A stretch of DNA of 64,000 bases, taken from Crotophaga sulcirostris. Lineage: Eukaryota > Chordata > Aves > Cuculiformes > Crotophagidae. The stretch lies in NCBI GenBank assembly GCA_013397455.1, contig VYZB01000377.1:759449-823448 (forward strand). The letters run 5' to 3'. The notes below the pieces were generated by a model. That model was not told the origin of the DNA and ran no database searches. It worked only from the letters and a program-made list of their open reading frames with translations. A program made the translations under genes and the position numbers. Of this stretch, positions 24,396-36,518 are shown piece by piece (the stretch's first letter is position 1; each line of letters opens with the position of its first letter).

Positions 24396-25810
24396 ACACA
24401 CAGTTTCAAACAGTATAACCAGGTTGGAAGAGACCTCTGAGATCATCAAGTCCAACCTATAAGCCAACACTAATACCACCTCATCACCTAAACTATGGCA
24501 CTGAGTGCCTCATCCAATCTTCCCTTAAACACATCAAGGGTCGGCGACTCCACCACCTCCCTGGGCAGCGCATTCCAGTGGCCAATCANNNNNNNNNNNN
24601 NNNNNNNNNNNNNNNNNNNNNNNNNNNNNNNNNNNNNNNNNNNNNNNNNNNNNNNNNNNNNNNNNNNNNNNNNNNNNNNNNNNNNNNNNNNNNNNNNNNN
24701 NNNNNNNNNNNNNNNNNNNNNNNNNNNNNNNNNNNNNNNNNNNNNNNNNNNNNNNNNNNNNNNNNNNNNNNNNNNNNNNNNNNNNNNNNNNNNNNNNNNN
24801 NNNNNNNNNNNNNNNNNNNNNNNNNNNNNNNNNNNNNNNNNNNNNNNNNNNNNNNNNNNNNNNNNNNNNNNNNNNNNNNNNNNNNNNNNNNNNNNNNNNN
24901 NNNNNNNNNNNNNNNNNNNNNNNNNNNNNNNNNNNNNNNNNNNNNNNNNNNNNNNNNNNNNNNNNNNNNNNNNNNNNNNNNNNNNNNNNNNNNNNNNNNN
25001 NNNNNNNNNNNNNNNNNNNNNNNNNNNNNNNNNNNNNNNNNNNNNNNNNNNNNNNNNNNNNNNNNNNNNNNNNNNNNNNNNNNNNNNNNNNNNNNNNNNN
25101 NNNNNNNNNNNNNNNNNNNNNNNNNNNNNNNNNNNNNNNNNNNNNNNNNNNNNNNNNNNNNNNNNNNNNNNNNNNNNNNNNNNNNNNNNNNNNNNNNNNN
25201 NNNNNNNNNNNNNNNNNNNNNNNNNNNNNNNNNNNNNNNNNNNNNNNNNNNNNNNNNNNNNNNNNNNNNNNNNNNNNNNNNNNNNNNNNNNNNNNNNNNN
25301 NNNNNNNNNNNNNNNNNNNNNNNNNNNNNNNNNNNNNNNNNNNNNNNNNNNNNNNNNNNNNNNNNNNNNNNNNNNNNNNNNNNNNNNNNNNNNNNNNNNN
25401 NNNNNNNNNNNNNNNNNNNNNNNNNNNNNNNNNNNNNNNNNNNNNNNNNNNNNNNNNNNNNNNNNNNNNNNNNNNNNNNNNNNNNNNNNNNNNNNNNNNN
25501 NNNNNNNNNNNNNNNNNNNNNNNNNNNNNNNNNNNNNNNNNNNNNNNNNNNNNNNNNNNNNNNNNNNNNNNNNNTCATAAAAGGAGATCAGGTTGGTCAG
25601 GCAGGACCTACCTCTCCTAAACCCATGCTGGCTGGGCCTGATCTCTTGGTCGTTCTGCAGGTGCCACATGATTGCACCCAGTATTATCCGCTCCATAATC
25701 TTACCCGGGACCGAGGTCAGGCTGACGGGTCTATAATTACCTGGATCATCCTTATGGCCCTTCTTGTGGATGGGCATCACATTGGCCAACTTCCAGTCTT
25801 CAAGGACTTT
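24396..25810 (-). mobile_element. 5'-truncated CR1 LINE with reverse transcriptase segment, interrupted by an assembly gap
   Basis: Minus-strand CR1. The right flank of the gap encodes the start of the reverse transcriptase fingers (ANVMPIHKKGHKDDPGNYRP, then VSLTSVPGKIMERII and SQHGFRRGRSCLTNL), the hallmark CR1 RT1-RT2 region. The left flank encodes the ORF2 C-terminus ([24 protein letters not shown]) and the 3' UTR with its CACAGTTT-like tail at about 24400. ORF2 begins abruptly inside RT near 25810, just 3' of an in-frame TAG in host sequence, so the endonuclease domain and the N-terminal part of ORF2 are absent. The catalytic RT motif falls in the gap and cannot be judged. Flanks are in the same frame across the Ns. 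Confidence 0.93.
24589..25574. other. Assembly gap, 986 N
   Basis: A continuous run of N inside the CR1 element. Long frames drawn across it on other strands or frames are artefacts. The size is not a round default, so it is probably an estimate from read or mate-pair spans. Confidence 0.99.
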
Positions 25811-28800
25811 CTAAGGTTTTGTGTAAATAATAAAATAACATTGTGTACTGTGGGCTAACTAACCCATATACAGCTGCTTAAGGCCTTAGGACTAAATGTG
25901 TCCTTTCCATCATGTGAGAATATAGAGCTTAAATGATAGTGGAGTTACTCATAAAAACTACCTTACTAAGGCAGACTAGAAGTCTCTCCTGTGTAGGGTG
26001 GCTAGCAGGGGCTGGAGCACTGGATAATAGAAAAGGATTGTGAAGACCTTGGTCCCCAAGAAGCCTTATCTAACAACAATATCTGCTTTTCAATTCCTTT
26101 TCTGTGTTTGGATAGCAAAAAGAAGAACTTATCAAGAAAGTAGAAAAGGGCTTAAGTGAAACTAGTAAGTAATATTTTTATTTCTATAATATTTGTGACT
26201 TATTCACATATTATGAATTATAACTATTTAATTGAACCACAGAGTATCAGGTACAATGTGAACACAGCTAAGGATGAGACTTCCAGATAAAAACCTTGAA
26301 AAACTGTATATGTAATATCAAGACTAATCTAGTAACTCAGAACAGCATAATACAGTGTGTCGTGTCGGTCTATCCATTCAATTCCATGCTTTAATTTTGG
26401 TTTCCATTTTGAAGACCTTTTAAAGATTATTTCATTTTCAAAACAAGACTAGTTGACCAACAATCAATTACATATTTTGTGTTTGCGACCATGGGTTTGG
26501 ACTTTATTGATAGATTTTTTTTTTTCTGTTTCGTCTGTGTTAACATCAACAAAAAAAGACTGTATTTCAGTTTAACTTTTCACATGTGAAAGAAATACAT
26601 TTGAGAAACATTTTCTGAAATACTATTTTATACAGCTGGATTAAAGATTAATATATTGTCAAGGCAATAAGTTATGTGTTGTTATTTTTTTTCAGTACCT
26701 TAAAGAGAATTTACATGATACATATTTTCACAAATGCTAAACTTCAGTTTATCAATTTATTAAATCTATAAAGAATATTTTCTTATTAGGTATACTCAAC
26801 CTTGATACAAACAAACATCAAACAAGCAAGGAATAATTAACTTCATTATCATAAAACTATCATTTAACCGTCTACATCATATTTCTCTGAGGTCCTTTTA
26901 TATTACATAACCATAAGCTGGTAGGATTGTTTCAAAGGGGTTTTTTTCTGGTTTGTATTTTTTTCCTTTGTTTGTTTATTTTTTAGCAAAAAATCTTTTC
27001 CTGTTTTCTAATTCATATTTTTCCAGTGTCATAAATAAAATCCTAAAATTAATATTTAATTCACTGCCATAAAATTATCTCAGCACATACTATTTCATCG
27101 TATGTTACTTATCGCAAAAGAGATAATTTACCAGGAAGGAGTAAACAAGAAACAAGCACTCCTAGCACAGCACTTGTATGGCACCACTTGGAGAGCTGTG
27201 CGGTTTATCATAAAAGCAGCTGGATGACAAGAAACAATTTTCAGTTTTGTCCCTAATTCTTTAATCTATATACAAAACACTTGCAACGTTTTATAATTTT
27301 ATCTTATGGTAACCGCTAGAAATATTGGAGTTTAGATACGGAAGGGATTGCACCTGAGTAATGGATTGGACGTGTTGAACTTTTCAGGAGTGTGATTCAG
27401 AAATGAAAGTTGTCAATGAATTAATATTTGTGTGCTACATCTGACAGCATCCTTGTCCGCAATAGATGTCAAAATATCACTCACTAATAAGAAGCCTGCT
27501 GTATTTATGCTGAGATTCAGATTTGATTTTTTTTTCCATAAAAATCAGATGTAAATAGTTGAACACATTGGCTCAGCAGTGAAATAATATTTTTTTACTT
27601 AATTTTTTAAAATGTAAATTTAATGCTTGGATAATACTGGATTCAATAATACTGTATGAAATTTCTTTCCACCTTAACTGACACAATTAAAATGTCAATT
27701 ACAGGGATATTTCCCAAAATAATTATAAAATATGTATACGGAATTTACTTAGTGTAATATTATTGTGTATAGATTTAAATCAAAATATGCATAGATTTAT
27801 CACAAGAGTCCTTCAAAGAAACAAGGCTTGTGTATTACTATGCACTAGTTTAAGAAGAGGACATGGAAAAACAACTAAAGCCTCATCTTCTTTTAGTAGC
27901 TGATTTGAAGAACTGTGAAAACTGATCTTCTGAGGGTAGTTTTTGGTAAAGACTGAAAGATAGCCTAGCAATTCTCCTGTTCTAGTTCTTAAACAAGACA
28001 ATTTCTATCTTTTACAGGCACAGTAATCCAAAACCAAATAAATCTGAGTATCGCAAACAGGATTAAAATGTAACATCTAGCCTTCAAGACTGTAATACAG
28101 TCTTAATACATAAATAAGACTCTCACTACCTAAAGAAACTATTTCATCTCATTAACAATAACAAAATGTCCATAACCCATGTCTATATAAATGAAAAATA
28201 CAACACTTCAGTCTTCTGCTAGTTTAGGGAGTGAAAAGGGCACTACGATATATAGGACTAAGGACTGGATATAGTTTAACTCAAAATCTTGGTTCTAAGG
28301 CTTTTTATGAGAAATTGTGTCACATTCTTTCAAATTCTTCTCATGTGGTTTTTATTTTACCCAAAGGACTCTTTTGAATAACCATCAGCAAAATGAATGC
28401 CCTTTTAGCCCTGCTTTCCTAAGAAAATGAATATGAACTTTTGGAAAAATTTGTTTAACAGTTTCTGATTAACTAGTAAGTAGAGACCATGTAAATGCTG
28501 TCTTTAAAACGTTGCATTTTACATTCACAAGACTACTTTGACCTCCACAATAATTTAGCCTGGTGAATGGAAGACTGATGTTCATCATACTCTGGGGTGA
28601 AGACCTTCACGTTAGTGCATCTACATCAAAACTCACATATCATTAAGTAAGTAAATGAACTATTGCTAACACTTTATATTTAATCATGAGCAATGTGATT
28701 TTCCTAAGTCTTGGTTGCTTGAATAACGAAATCTGTCTTTAAAAAGTTTTCAGTATTCACAATTCTGAAAGAATATCTAAATATATTTCACAAATGAATC

Positions 28801-31800
28801 TTATTTGTTGCTTATACACCATTATAAGGAAAGTTAGTAATCTTGGATGGCTAGAATCATGATGATTTTTTTTAATATCTGGTTTCAGCAATACTATGTA
28901 GGGATTATCTACTATTACCAAAATCACAACAAAATAACCCCACAAAAAGTGAAAGCATGTGCTTGCTGGAGAAGGCAGTGTGTAGTGGCTCTAAACAGGG
29001 GCCATACAGGTTCATTTCAATGCTTTGTCTGGAAACTCATGGCATGTCCTTTCTTGGGAGAGCCTTGTACTAAGATATCGACAAAATAATCACTTATAAA
29101 GAATTTACTTCTATATATCCATAAAACCTATTAACTTCTCTTAAAAGATAATGTAGTAGGTTTAACTTGATTTCTTCTTGATACTCCTTGTTAGCTCTTA
29201 CTCATAACCCTTTTTTCCTAGGTACTGGCAAGGAGTTTAATTATTCTCATAAATTAAGTTATACTGACAGCACTATAATTTTCTTGCTGTTACTCTTTAA
29301 ACATTTTCCTAAAGCAAAATGATTTTTTTTTCCAGTTTTCTCGAATCTTTCCTGTTATCCTGTGATGAACAGTCAGCCTCTGAGACTGTTCCGATCATAC
29401 TTTTGAAACCTTTGAATCAATTTTATCCAATTTAGCCCATTCAAAACACAACTTGTCCAAATATCCAAATGCATTGTTCTTTAATCTGGTACAAAATATT
29501 TGTTGTTTATAATATTTGTGTTACTCATATTGAGAATGTCCAACTGCATAAACTGGAGAAGACTGAACAAGAAAATATTTATTAGTTTTGTTGACATTAT
29601 CTTTCAGTGAGTTTTACTGGACCATGAGCAGCAGATCAGCACTTTCCTTAGTTTTCCTTTTCCTGCTAATGCACTCATAGAATTATTTATTATCTTTTAC
29701 GTGCCCTGGTAGTTATATTTCATATTGCCCTTTGGCCTTTCTATGATTTTGTCCATGCATGATCCTAAAGCAGAGAGAATTCCAATATCAAGAAGAATCT
29801 TATTATTTCTATGTGGTCTGCTTATGTTTAGATGGCAGTATGGGGAATAGCTGTAAATGAGATGGGACAGGAAACAGATTTATATTTGCTCTATCCATCA
29901 CAAAAAAATTCTCTTATGTTCTGAAACAAGATAGTAGTAACGGAGCTGCTTACAGCAAATAGCCCTTGGCCCATTTTAAACCCTAACAAGGCCAGGATCT
30001 GTGGCAACGGCTGCTGTAATTATGACAGGAATAGTGATTTAACAGATCTGGGTTTATGTAGATAACCATACCTCAGCGTTCTGAATGATCAAGCCTAGTA
30101 GCAGGGAGATGCTTTTTGTTGTTGGTGGTTGGTTTATTGTCAAGGGGAAAAGAAATTTTAAAAAGTTCCATATATTAGGCTAAGAGAATTTCACAGTGAT
30201 TATTTCCAAAGTGGGATAAGACTTGACTTCTGTAAATACTACTCAGACTTCCTGTGTAGTTGGGTAAGGGAGTATGGGCACCAAACGTAAATTGTAGAAA
30301 ACAGTTGGGCACTGAAAATTAAATTTTGTAATGCAGTGTTTCATTCTCATTGTCCTTTGTATGAACCTAGTCCATAGCACCTAAATACTTGATTTGCATA
30401 GATACAGGTTTATAAATAGAAAAAAGTGAATGTACAAATTGAGGCAAGCTGGAAATAGTCTGATAATTGTTCTGTATCAATAGAAGTTAGATTCAGACAA
30501 AGAAAGTGGCTGTAGGAAAGAAAACAGAGTGGAAGCATATGCTCCAAGCGCATCAAGAAAGGCAGATGTAAAGATGCTAAAGGAAGAGAACTTAGTTAAG
30601 AAGAAAAAGTAATAGAAAAAAAAAACAAAACTGAAGGGGAAGAAAAACTTTTAATAAGTTAGGCAAACGAGATTGAAAATGGTGTTAATTATACCTAGTA
30701 TCATAAATGGCAATTAAAAAGAGCAGAAACAGTGGATGCAATATAGATGTTTTAAGTTGTCAGTGTAGCTGAAACTGCATCACATCCCATCATCTAGGAA
30801 CAATTACCAGCTGTTTTCATCAGGGAAATCATCCTTTCTTCACTATTGTACTGTAGTAAACCTATGGCCAAAACAACCTGCTGTGATTAAGAGGGTGAAT
30901 GGAACTCAGAAAATGTAAGTTCCATTTCTTTATTCTTTCTCACTGTTCTTATCCCTTCTTTTCCTTTCTCCATGCCTTTTCCAATAATTTCTTCCTTAAA
31001 ATTCTAGTTCATCCCATCTGCCTTACTACTAGGATTACATTTTATTCTGTCTAAAATGTTTTGTAATGATTTATAAGAATTATACATAGGGAAAATTAAA
31101 GAAAACAGATGCTTATCTTTTGGAAATTGGTCTGGTTTATATCGGGCAAAAATATATTTCTACTGACTGAAAAAAAGAGAAATGGAGAGGGCAGACTGTG
31201 GCAGAGAATAATCGACATTCTGGAGCTGACACGGACTTTGACAAGAGTAAAAACTGTATTTTCTCCTAGTTTTAATAAATGAAAGTCCTTTTGAGGTCTA
31301 TGATCTATGATGGTATTTTAGCCATTACTCAAAAAGATATAGAAGAGCATAACAACATAGGGCAGGATGTCACTGATATAATCAGCACCATTAATACCAT
31401 GATGATTTGACATTAAATGCAATTATGAGGGGACATTTTTATACTGCTGCTTTTTTCTTGTTACTGTTAGTTTAATAATCTCATCCTTGATAGGCATGTT
31501 TACTCATACAGACTTTGTGTCTCTGTTCTGCTGAATGGGAATCTGACATTCAGACACAGATCCAGCCTCCTGCATTTTGATCTAATGGAGACAAACCTAA
31601 TATAGTTAAATAGTAGGCTGCCAGCAGCCCTTTCAGATCAATTTATGATCTCATATGACATTATCTTAAAGAAGATACATCTGTATTCTTTCATTAAATC
31701 TACTTTTTAAGACTAGGGGTTTATTTTATATATATACATATACATAGTGTCTTAGCAGAGTATGGCTGCAAAAAAAGTTTTTTATAGAGGGAAGGCTGCA

Positions 31801-33197
31801 TTTGAAGATTTATTTCAACAATTATGAGAGATTTTCTTAGCTAGGTACAAATATGAAAAAAAAAATTCAATAAAACTTTCCCCCAAAAAATCACTCACAA
31901 AAATAAGTCTGAGAAGGCTAGTTTTGAGCACAGACATATATATATTTTTTTTTTTTAATGAGCAACTTAAACTTTGACCGGGAATTATAGCTGTTGCTTG
32001 TTTACTTTTTATTAATACTCTAAAGAGTAAGGATGTTTATGTGTAGTGATGCATATAACAAGTAACAGCCACACCATGCAGATGAAAAATAGAGAAAAGA
32101 AATACGTATAAAAATATACAGGAAACAAGTGAAGTACACATGAAGTTATGGACAGAAAAATTCTTAGAAATAAAGAATGAGCCTGTGAGACAGAAGAAAT
32201 AGGTTGACTATCTGGGGACCTTTAAGTAAAATAAAACTTACTGAGAGATTAAACTCTGAATTTCAGACTAGCAAGAACCAGTCTGCTCCTAAAAAGCAAT
32301 TTAGAGTATTCTGATTGCTCTGAGAGGAATTACTCAGGCAGCCAGGGATTTTCAGAGCATAGCTATGGGCTTGGGCAATGATATAAAGCTGACTATATTG
32401 CCTCTGCAGCCTCTACACATTCCATTCTGCCAAAGAATTTCTCAACCAGTGACAAACTATTCACCTGAAAAACCTACAATCCATTCCCATTTCTATCATA
32501 GATTTCCTCTATGACTGTGGACTACTTGGTCTACAGGGTAGGCGTAAATTTCAGAAAATGGGAACATTTCACATCTACCAGGTTCAGAAGCATCCTGGGA
32601 GGTAGGGTGGGATAGTATCGGTCTGTTATCCCTTTGTCCTTGTCATTCAATCTGACTCTCCAGAAAAACAAGCACACAAGCCTGAAGAGTCCAGGGTCAC
32701 AGTAATGACGGCGAAACCTTGGTGCTGATCTAAGCCACTTCCTTTTCATAGCACACCTTATCTTCATCGCACTGACACAGTCCGAATGTGAATGAGACTG
32801 GAGAACAAGCCTGACTGAAAAAATGCCTGTTTTCTATAATCTTTTTTAAAATTAGAGCATGTCCATGATCAAAAAACACAAAACAATGTGCCAGCTCAGG
32901 TAGAGCTGGAATAAGGAATGAGAGCTGGAATAAACCCTGTTTACAGGACAGCATTGGAAAAAGAGCATAACTAAGAGACCTTAGGCCAGCTGAAGACCTG
33001 CTCTCACAAAAAGTCTAAGTGCCGCTCCTGAACCTATTTTCCTTAGACATAACACTGTTTCAATTTTTAGGTTTTACCCTGTGGACAAAGTGTCATCTTA
33101 ATAGGCAGGAAATAATACAGAAACACTGATATTAATCTGTCACCAAATGGGTTTTTTTCGACAGATTGCAATTTCCTTTTTAGCACCAGATGCATGT
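25811..33197. other. AT-rich unique sequence with one weak exon candidate
   Basis: No transposon, RNA gene or convincing gene seen apart from the 26116-26164 candidate. A 62-codon minus frame at 27813-28001 has a possible acceptor and ordinary composition but no donor. Overlapping minus frames at 32531-32954 lie in mildly GC-richer sequence and were not recognised. TA-rich microsatellite-like runs occur near 31727-31746 and 31939-31960. Confidence 0.5.
26116..26164 (+). other. Candidate plus-strand exon, 49 nt
   Basis: A pyrimidine-rich acceptor (ttccttttctgtgtttggatag) and a GTAAGT donor flank 49 bases. Only one of three frames is open, encoding QKEELIKKVEKGLSET, a highly charged peptide with helical character. 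It starts in phase 0 and ends with one base. With nothing else on this strand nearby, it is a weak candidate. Confidence 0.2.
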
Positions 33198-33368
33198 TAG
33201 AATAGAATAGAATAGAATATTTCAATGGGAAAGTCCCTACAATGATTGCAGGAACTACAGTCCTACAATCCTACAACTACAACTCCTACAATGAGTCCAA
33301 CTGCCTGACCGGTTTAGGGCTGACCAAAATTTAAAGCATGGTCTTAAAGGCATTGTTCAAATACTTTG
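33198..33368 (-). mobile_element. Old CR1 3'-end fragment with AGAAT tail
   Basis: Starts with (AGAAT)4 at 33199-33218 and continues with blocks seen in an avian CR1 3' end as I remember it: ATTTCAAtgGGAAaGtcCCTACAATGAT, GAGTCCAACTGCCTGACCggTTtAGGGCTGACCAAAA, then AAAGCATGgtcTTAAaGGCATTGTtCAAAT. The match ends near 33368. About 50 bases of local duplication of CTACAA-like words disrupt the middle. Confidence 0.7.
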
Positions 33369-34784
33369 TTGGGTATTTTCACAGTTTCAACAACACACCT
33401 GCATAAATATTGGAAATGCAACTATGAAACAAAGACTGGACAAAACCCTGAATTTTTCAGAACAATGAACAGGATTACAAACTCCTCAGATGCTAAACAC
33501 ACCCATCTAAATTTATTTCAGCTGCACTAAGATACCAGTAGCATCCATACTGATGGGCTTGCAAACATGATGCTGGGTCTACAGAAGAATTGTGTCTTCC
33601 TGTCCAGTTAGTGTCTTAAATAGACTTAATATTTTATGCACACTGGAGGTAAATGCCTATGTTTTGGAACCCCCATTTCTTTAACCATATCTCCGTTCCA
33701 TCTAGCATTATACTGCTCAATTAGGTTAGAAAGACGTAATGGCACATCTCTAAATCACTTCAGGTAATATGATAGATATGAAAGAGTAATTTTGGTTTTG
33801 GCCTTTGTTTACCGTTATCTTTTCTCTTTCAGCTACTGCAAGAGCAGTTACACCAGACAAGAAACAATCTCTAAACAAAAGTTTTGTCTTTATACTGGTG
33901 GTTTTCTAAAAAAATCTTATAAATTACAATACAATATAAACCCAGCATTTTAATGCAAATATATAAAACTAAAAAGAAATTAGAAGAAACAAACAAACAC
34001 CAAGCTATTTTCTGGATTGGCTAACAATACCATTTTACATATTCCTGAAGAAAGTCAGAGCTGGACTTCCAATCTGCTTATGACTGAAATCCACAAAGTA
34101 CTGTTTGTGTTCAAAGGAAAACAAACACCTGTGCAATATGAGCAGTCTCTTATCCTTTTTTTCAGCTGTTCTTTCTGATTATATTGGAAGACCACACAAT
34201 GATTTTTTCTTTTCCTTTTTTTCCCCTCTATCTTCATCCTTTTTTTGAGGCGTTTTAAGTAATCATGTTTTACAGGAAGGGAAAAATATTTTAAGAATTA
34301 ATCAAACAATTATATTCACACAGGCAAAGTCCCTTTGCAGTTGATTGTTTGTCTGCATAGAAGTTGAGCTGCAATGAGTTCTGAGCTGCAAGATCTGTAT
34401 TTATTTGACAAGATATGCAATCTCACATCATGACATACAGACCCACAGCAGGGCAGACATTAGGAAGGGAATAGATATGCCAATTATTCTCCAGGAAAAA
34501 AAACAGTTTTCTTTCGAAGCACATCTGCTTGTCCTGTATTGTATTCAGAAGAAAGTGGTTTCTAAAATATTTTATTTTACCTGAAATACTAACTTTAGTC
34601 CATAGTACCAAATTTATTCATTTTATGGCATTTCTTGTCAGGAAAATCTTTGAGTTTAGAATGTTACCAGAAGCATTTTGAACTGTAAATTTGTCCTAAA
34701 ACACATTAAAAACAAATGAGCGGGAATAATAATCTTAGTAGGAATATCACTAAAGCTATATTTAACTGGATATGTCTCTGGAAC
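33369..34784. other. AT-rich unique sequence, nothing firm
   Basis: A strong plus-strand acceptor (ttatcttttctctttcag) ends at about 33830. Three frames are open for 13 to 40 codons after it, so no frame choice can be made and no donor follows closely. Nothing else was recognised. Confidence 0.5.
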
Positions 34785-35302
34785 TGGCTACATCTCAAAT
34801 ACGGTACTCAGTTTTGTGCCCCTCAGTACAAGAAGGATGTTGGGGGGCTGGAGCGTGTGCAAAGAAGGACAAGGAAGCTGGTGAAGGGGTTGGAGCACAA
34901 GTCTTAGGAGGAGCAGCTGAGGGGACTGGGTTTGTTTAGTCTGCAGAAAAGGAGGCAGAGGGGAGACGTTATCACCCTTTACAATTACCTGAAAGGAGGT
35001 TTTAGTTAGGTGGGAGCCAGTCACTTCTCTTCTCAAGTAACTAGCAATAGGAGGAGAGGAAATGGTTTCGAGTTGTGCCAGAGGAGATTTAGTACTGGAT
35101 ATTAGGAAAAATTTCTTCACTGAAAGAGTGGTCAAGCATTGGAACAGGCTGCCCAGGGAAATGGTGGATTCACCATCTCTGGAGGTGTTCGAAAAATATG
35201 TATGTATGGCACTTTGGGACATGGTTTAGTAGACATGGTGGCATTGGCTGGTGATTGGACTTGAATAGCTTAGAAGCCTTTTCCAACCCTAATGATTCTA
35301 TA
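34785..35302 (+). mobile_element. CR1 LINE 3' fragment, plus strand
   Basis: Plus-strand CR1 covering the end of ORF2 and the 3' UTR: CTGGAGCGTGTGCAAAGAAG, GAAGCTGGTGAAGGGGTTGG, TTAGGAAAAATTTCTTCACT, AAGCATTGGAACAGGCTGCC, and the terminal AATGATTCTATA. It is more diverged than the copies at 21.5 and 24.4 kb, with internal stops and small indels. It is 5'-truncated near 34785. It points toward the minus-strand copy at 35903. Confidence 0.92.
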
Positions 35303-35902
35303 AGAAACTCAGTTTACAGATATAGGGACATGCACCTCTATGCAGAATCATTAACTTCAATGAAACTTTCCCTTTGAAAATACAATTGGGAGATCAAGGA
35401 CTGCATTGTGTAGGGTGGGGCTGGTCAGGGGCTTTTTTTTGTCCTAGAGACTTAAAAACATATATAACAATCCTACTCTTTGAATAGTAAAGTTATTTAA
35501 AATCTCTACCCGCTTTTCTCCAATGTACCATCCAGTTCTAAGCAATTAATTACCCATTATCTTGATTAGCCTACTTAAAGAGAGGATGAAATTATGCTTT
35601 CACTGTAGTGTGGTATTTAAATGGAATTTGCCAATTTGTTTTGTAAAGAATAGATCCCCATTTTACTTATCTTTTTAAAAGCCAGTTGTTATTTTCTCTT
35701 CTACTTGTTGCATACTTTTTGTTATGCTGTCATTCATTAGAGTATTTTTGAAACGGCTGACATTTTTCATGTTAAATAACTCAAAAAACTTAAGCTTTAA
35801 GCTCATAACTGGAACTAGAAATAAATTTCCTGGCAAACCCAGTATTTTTTCCATCAGAAAAAATATTTATCTCGTGAGAAAAAGTTACGTTAATTTGAAA
35901 TA
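35303..35902. other. Spacer between two tail-to-tail CR1 copies
   Basis: About 600 bp of AT-rich unique sequence with an 83-codon plus frame that runs into the next CR1 and has no motif. Confidence 0.6.
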
Positions 35903-36518
35903 TCATAGAATCATAGAATCGTCTGGTTGGAAAAGACCTTTGAGATCTAGTCCAATCGTACCTGTCCACTACTAAACCATATCCCTGAGAAACTCCTCTA
36001 CCTGCCTTTTAAACATCTCCAGGGATGGTGACTCAACTGCCTCCCAGGGCAGCTGTGCCTGTACCTGACCACACTTTTGGTGAAGAAATTTTTCCTAATG
36101 TCTAGTCTGAACCTCTCCTGGTGCCACTTGTGGCCATTTCCTCTCGTCCCATCACCTGTCACTTGGGAGAAGAGACCAACACTCCCTTTGCCACAATCTC
36201 TTTTCAGGCAGTTGTAGACAGTGATGAGGTCTCCCCTCAGCCTCCTCTTCTCCAGGCTAAACAATCCCAGCTCCCTCAGCTGCTCCTCATAAGACTTGTT
36301 CTCCAGCCCCTTCACCCTTCTCTGCACACGCTCCAGCACCTCAATGTCCTTCTTGCAGTGAAGGGCCCAGAACTGCACACAGCACTCGAGGTGTGGCCTC
36401 ACCAGTGCTGAGTACAGGGGCACAATCACTGCCCTGGTCCTGCTGGCCATGCTGTTTCTAATACAGACCAAGATGCCGTTGGCCTTCTTGGCCACCTGGG
36501 CACACTGCTGGCTCATAT
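35903..36518 (-). mobile_element. CR1 LINE 3' fragment with frameshifted ORF2 end
   Basis: Minus-strand CR1 whose 3' tail is ATCATAGAATCATAGAAT at the left end. The minus frame starting at 36516 reads [39 protein letters not shown] and [15 protein letters not shown], the conserved CR1 ORF2 C-terminal region. Near FFTKSVVRY the frame slips relative to the CR1 consensus and ends in unrelated residues, so ORF2 is broken. Truncated at its 5' side at about 36518. Confidence 0.93.

Noticed and set aside
24488..25858. Very long frames (330-433 codons) across the N run
   Set aside because: They are created by unknown bases. Only the minus frame carrying CR1 RT and ORF2 C-terminal motifs on both flanks has meaning.
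31727..31960. TA-rich runs as possible origin or matrix attachment site
   Set aside because: Short TATATA runs are common throughout this AT-rich DNA and nothing specific supports a function.
34788..35222. 144-codon minus-strand frame
   Set aside because: Antisense to the plus-strand CR1 fragment at 34785-35302.
36121..36411. 96-codon plus-strand frame
   Set aside because: Antisense to CR1 ORF2 in the 35903-36518 element.
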